Assembly (NCBI GenBank): GCA_016197405.1
Contig: JACPVR010000007.1
Span: 124,001-188,000 of the forward strand
Source of the DNA: Mycobacterium sp.
GTDB lineage: Bacteria > Actinomycetota > Actinomycetes > Mycobacteriales > Mycobacteriaceae
DNA: 64,000 bases
Direction of reading: 5' to 3'
In this document: positions 63,233-64,000 of the stretch, in pieces
Layout of the letters: each line of letters begins with the position of its first letter
Position numbering within the stretch: position 1 is the stretch's first letter
The notes under the pieces: model-generated
Told to the model about the DNA's origin: nothing
What the model saw: only the letters and a program-made list of their open reading frames with translations
The model's database searches: none
Position numbers and translations under genes: made by a program

Positions 63233-64000
63233 ATGACTCCGGTGGCGGTGCATTCCGTGGTGACCGGCAGGCCCGATCGCCCGGCTGTCGTACTGTCGAA
63301 CTCGCTGGGCTCGACGCATCGCATGTGGGACGCCCAACTCGACGCGCTCAACGAACACTTCACCGTGGTGCGCTACGACACCCGCGGTCACGGCGCCTCG
63401 CCGGTGCCCGCCGGGCCGTACTCGATCGACGATCTGACCGACGATCTGATCGCCCTGCTGGATCGACTGGACATCGAGCGCGCCCACATCGTCGGTTTGT
63501 CGCTCGGCGGTATGACCGCCCTGCGGCTGGCCGCCCGCAACCCCGAACGCGTCGGCCGAATGGCGTTGTTGTGCACCGCGGCCCACCTGCCGCCGGCGCA
63601 CGCGTGGCTCGAGCGTGCTGCGCTGGTGCGGGCGCAGGGCAGCGCCGCCGTCGCCGCCGCGGTGGTGTCACGCTGGTTCACCGCCGATCACCTCACCGCG
63701 CACCCCGACATCCGCGACCACTACCAGCAGATGGTCGCCGCGACACCCCCGCAGGGTTACGCCGCCTGCTGCGAAGCGATCGCCGAACACGATGTGCGCC
63801 AGGATCTTTCCGGTATCGGCGCGCCGACGCTGGCCATCGCCGGCGCCGACGACATCGCCACGCCGTCGGCCTGCCTGGAAGAGATCGCAGCGGCCGTGCC
63901 GGGATCGAAGCTGTTGGTCGTCGAGCATGCCGCCCACCTGGCCAACGCCGAACAACCCGACATCATCACCCCCGCCCTCATCGCACATCTGGAGCAGTCA
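63233..64000 (+). CDS. pcaD: 3-oxoadipate enol-lactonase-like alpha/beta hydrolase (partial at window end)
   Basis: The open frame from ATG 63233 runs 256 codons without a stop to the window edge. It has the 3-oxoadipate enol-lactonase pattern: SNSLGSTHRMWDAQLDAL (oxyanion region), VRYDTRGHGASP, the nucleophile elbow IVGLSLGGMTALRLA near residue 88, GADDIATP for the Asp, and HAAHLANAEQPD for the catalytic His. PcaD converts the enol-lactone to 3-oxoadipate in the protocatechuate/catechol branch. It faces a LysR regulator of matching type. A fused PcaDC protein is possible, since the end is missing. Confidence 0.8.
   Translation, partial: MTPVAVHSVVTGRPDRPAVVLSNSLGSTHRMWDAQLDALNEHFTVVRYDTRGHGASPVPAGPYSIDDLTDDLIALLDRLDIERAHIVGLSLGGMTALRLAARNPERVGRMALLCTAAHLPPAHAWLERAALVRAQGSAAVAAAVVSRWFTADHLTAHPDIRDHYQQMVAATPPQGYAACCEAIAEHDVRQDLSGIGAPTLAIAGADDIATPSACLEEIAAAVPGSKLLVVEHAAHLANAEQPDIITPALIAHLEQS

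Overview
The window is chromosomal DNA of a mycobacterium, most likely an environmental, fast-growing Mycolicibacterium-type species. The evidence is the high-GC coding sequence with many GTG starts and a gene order that follows the M. tuberculosis Rv3265c-Rv3218 segment almost gene for gene: wbbL, manC, fbiB/fbiA, whiB2, manB, manA, alkB-rubAB-alkX, ahcY, tmk, mtrA-mtrB-lpqB, comF-like, hpf, secA1, tgs3-like, ppk2, desA3 with its reductase, rsgA, aroA, sigH-rshA, TB7.3, pdtaS and whiB1. These assignments come from reading the proteins and from remembered synteny; no database search was run.

Layout. 0-4.3 kb: a membrane-anchored esterase, a GMC oxidoreductase and a secreted clan-A glycosidase, not the usual rmlD neighbour of wbbL. 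4.3-16 kb: cell-envelope mannose and rhamnose genes (wbbL, manC, manB, SIS protein, manA), the F420 genes fbiA-fbiB with a NUDIX gene, and whiB2. 16-21 kb: an APC permease, a DUF559 endonuclease-like gene bracketed by two matching palindromes, and the alkane hydroxylation operon with its TetR regulator. 22.6-28.9 kb: an inserted nitrile/amide island between ahcY and the lipase-tmk genes. It holds cobalt-type nitrile hydratase beta and alpha subunits, a His-tailed accessory protein, a DUF1097 membrane protein, MarR and AmiC-like regulators and, divergently, cbtB, cbtA and an acetamidase/formamidase.

30-35 kb: tmk and the MtrA-MtrB-LpqB envelope-stress system, with an in-frame TGA in lpqB. 35.4-40.3 kb: a second insertion, an esxF-esxE-cpnT-like ESX toxin module. 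Its large protein carries a papain-like (Tox-PL) C-terminal domain where M. tuberculosis CpnT has the TNT NAD-glycohydrolase. It is followed by an Imm35-type immunity gene and four small orphan genes in AT-richer DNA. 40.5-48.6 kb: a comF-like gene, a structured leader before hpf that probably contains a raiA-motif RNA, secA1, a wax-ester-synthase homologue with a degenerate active site, and ppk2. 48.6-57.4 kb: an acyl-CoA desaturase and its reductase, each behind matching operator repeats, then housekeeping genes. 57.4-64 kb: sigH-rshA, a 24-residue ribosomal protein (bL37), TB7.3, pdtaS, whiB1, a diacylglycerol-kinase-like gene, and a LysR regulator divergent from a pcaD-like hydrolase cut by the window end.

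The most notable items are the CpnT-like Tox-PL toxin/Imm35 module, the self-contained nitrile island with its own cobalt transporter and shared operator motif, the lpqB nonsense codon, the palindrome-bracketed DUF559 gene, and the raiA-type leader ending in a perfect complement of the 16S rRNA 3' end.
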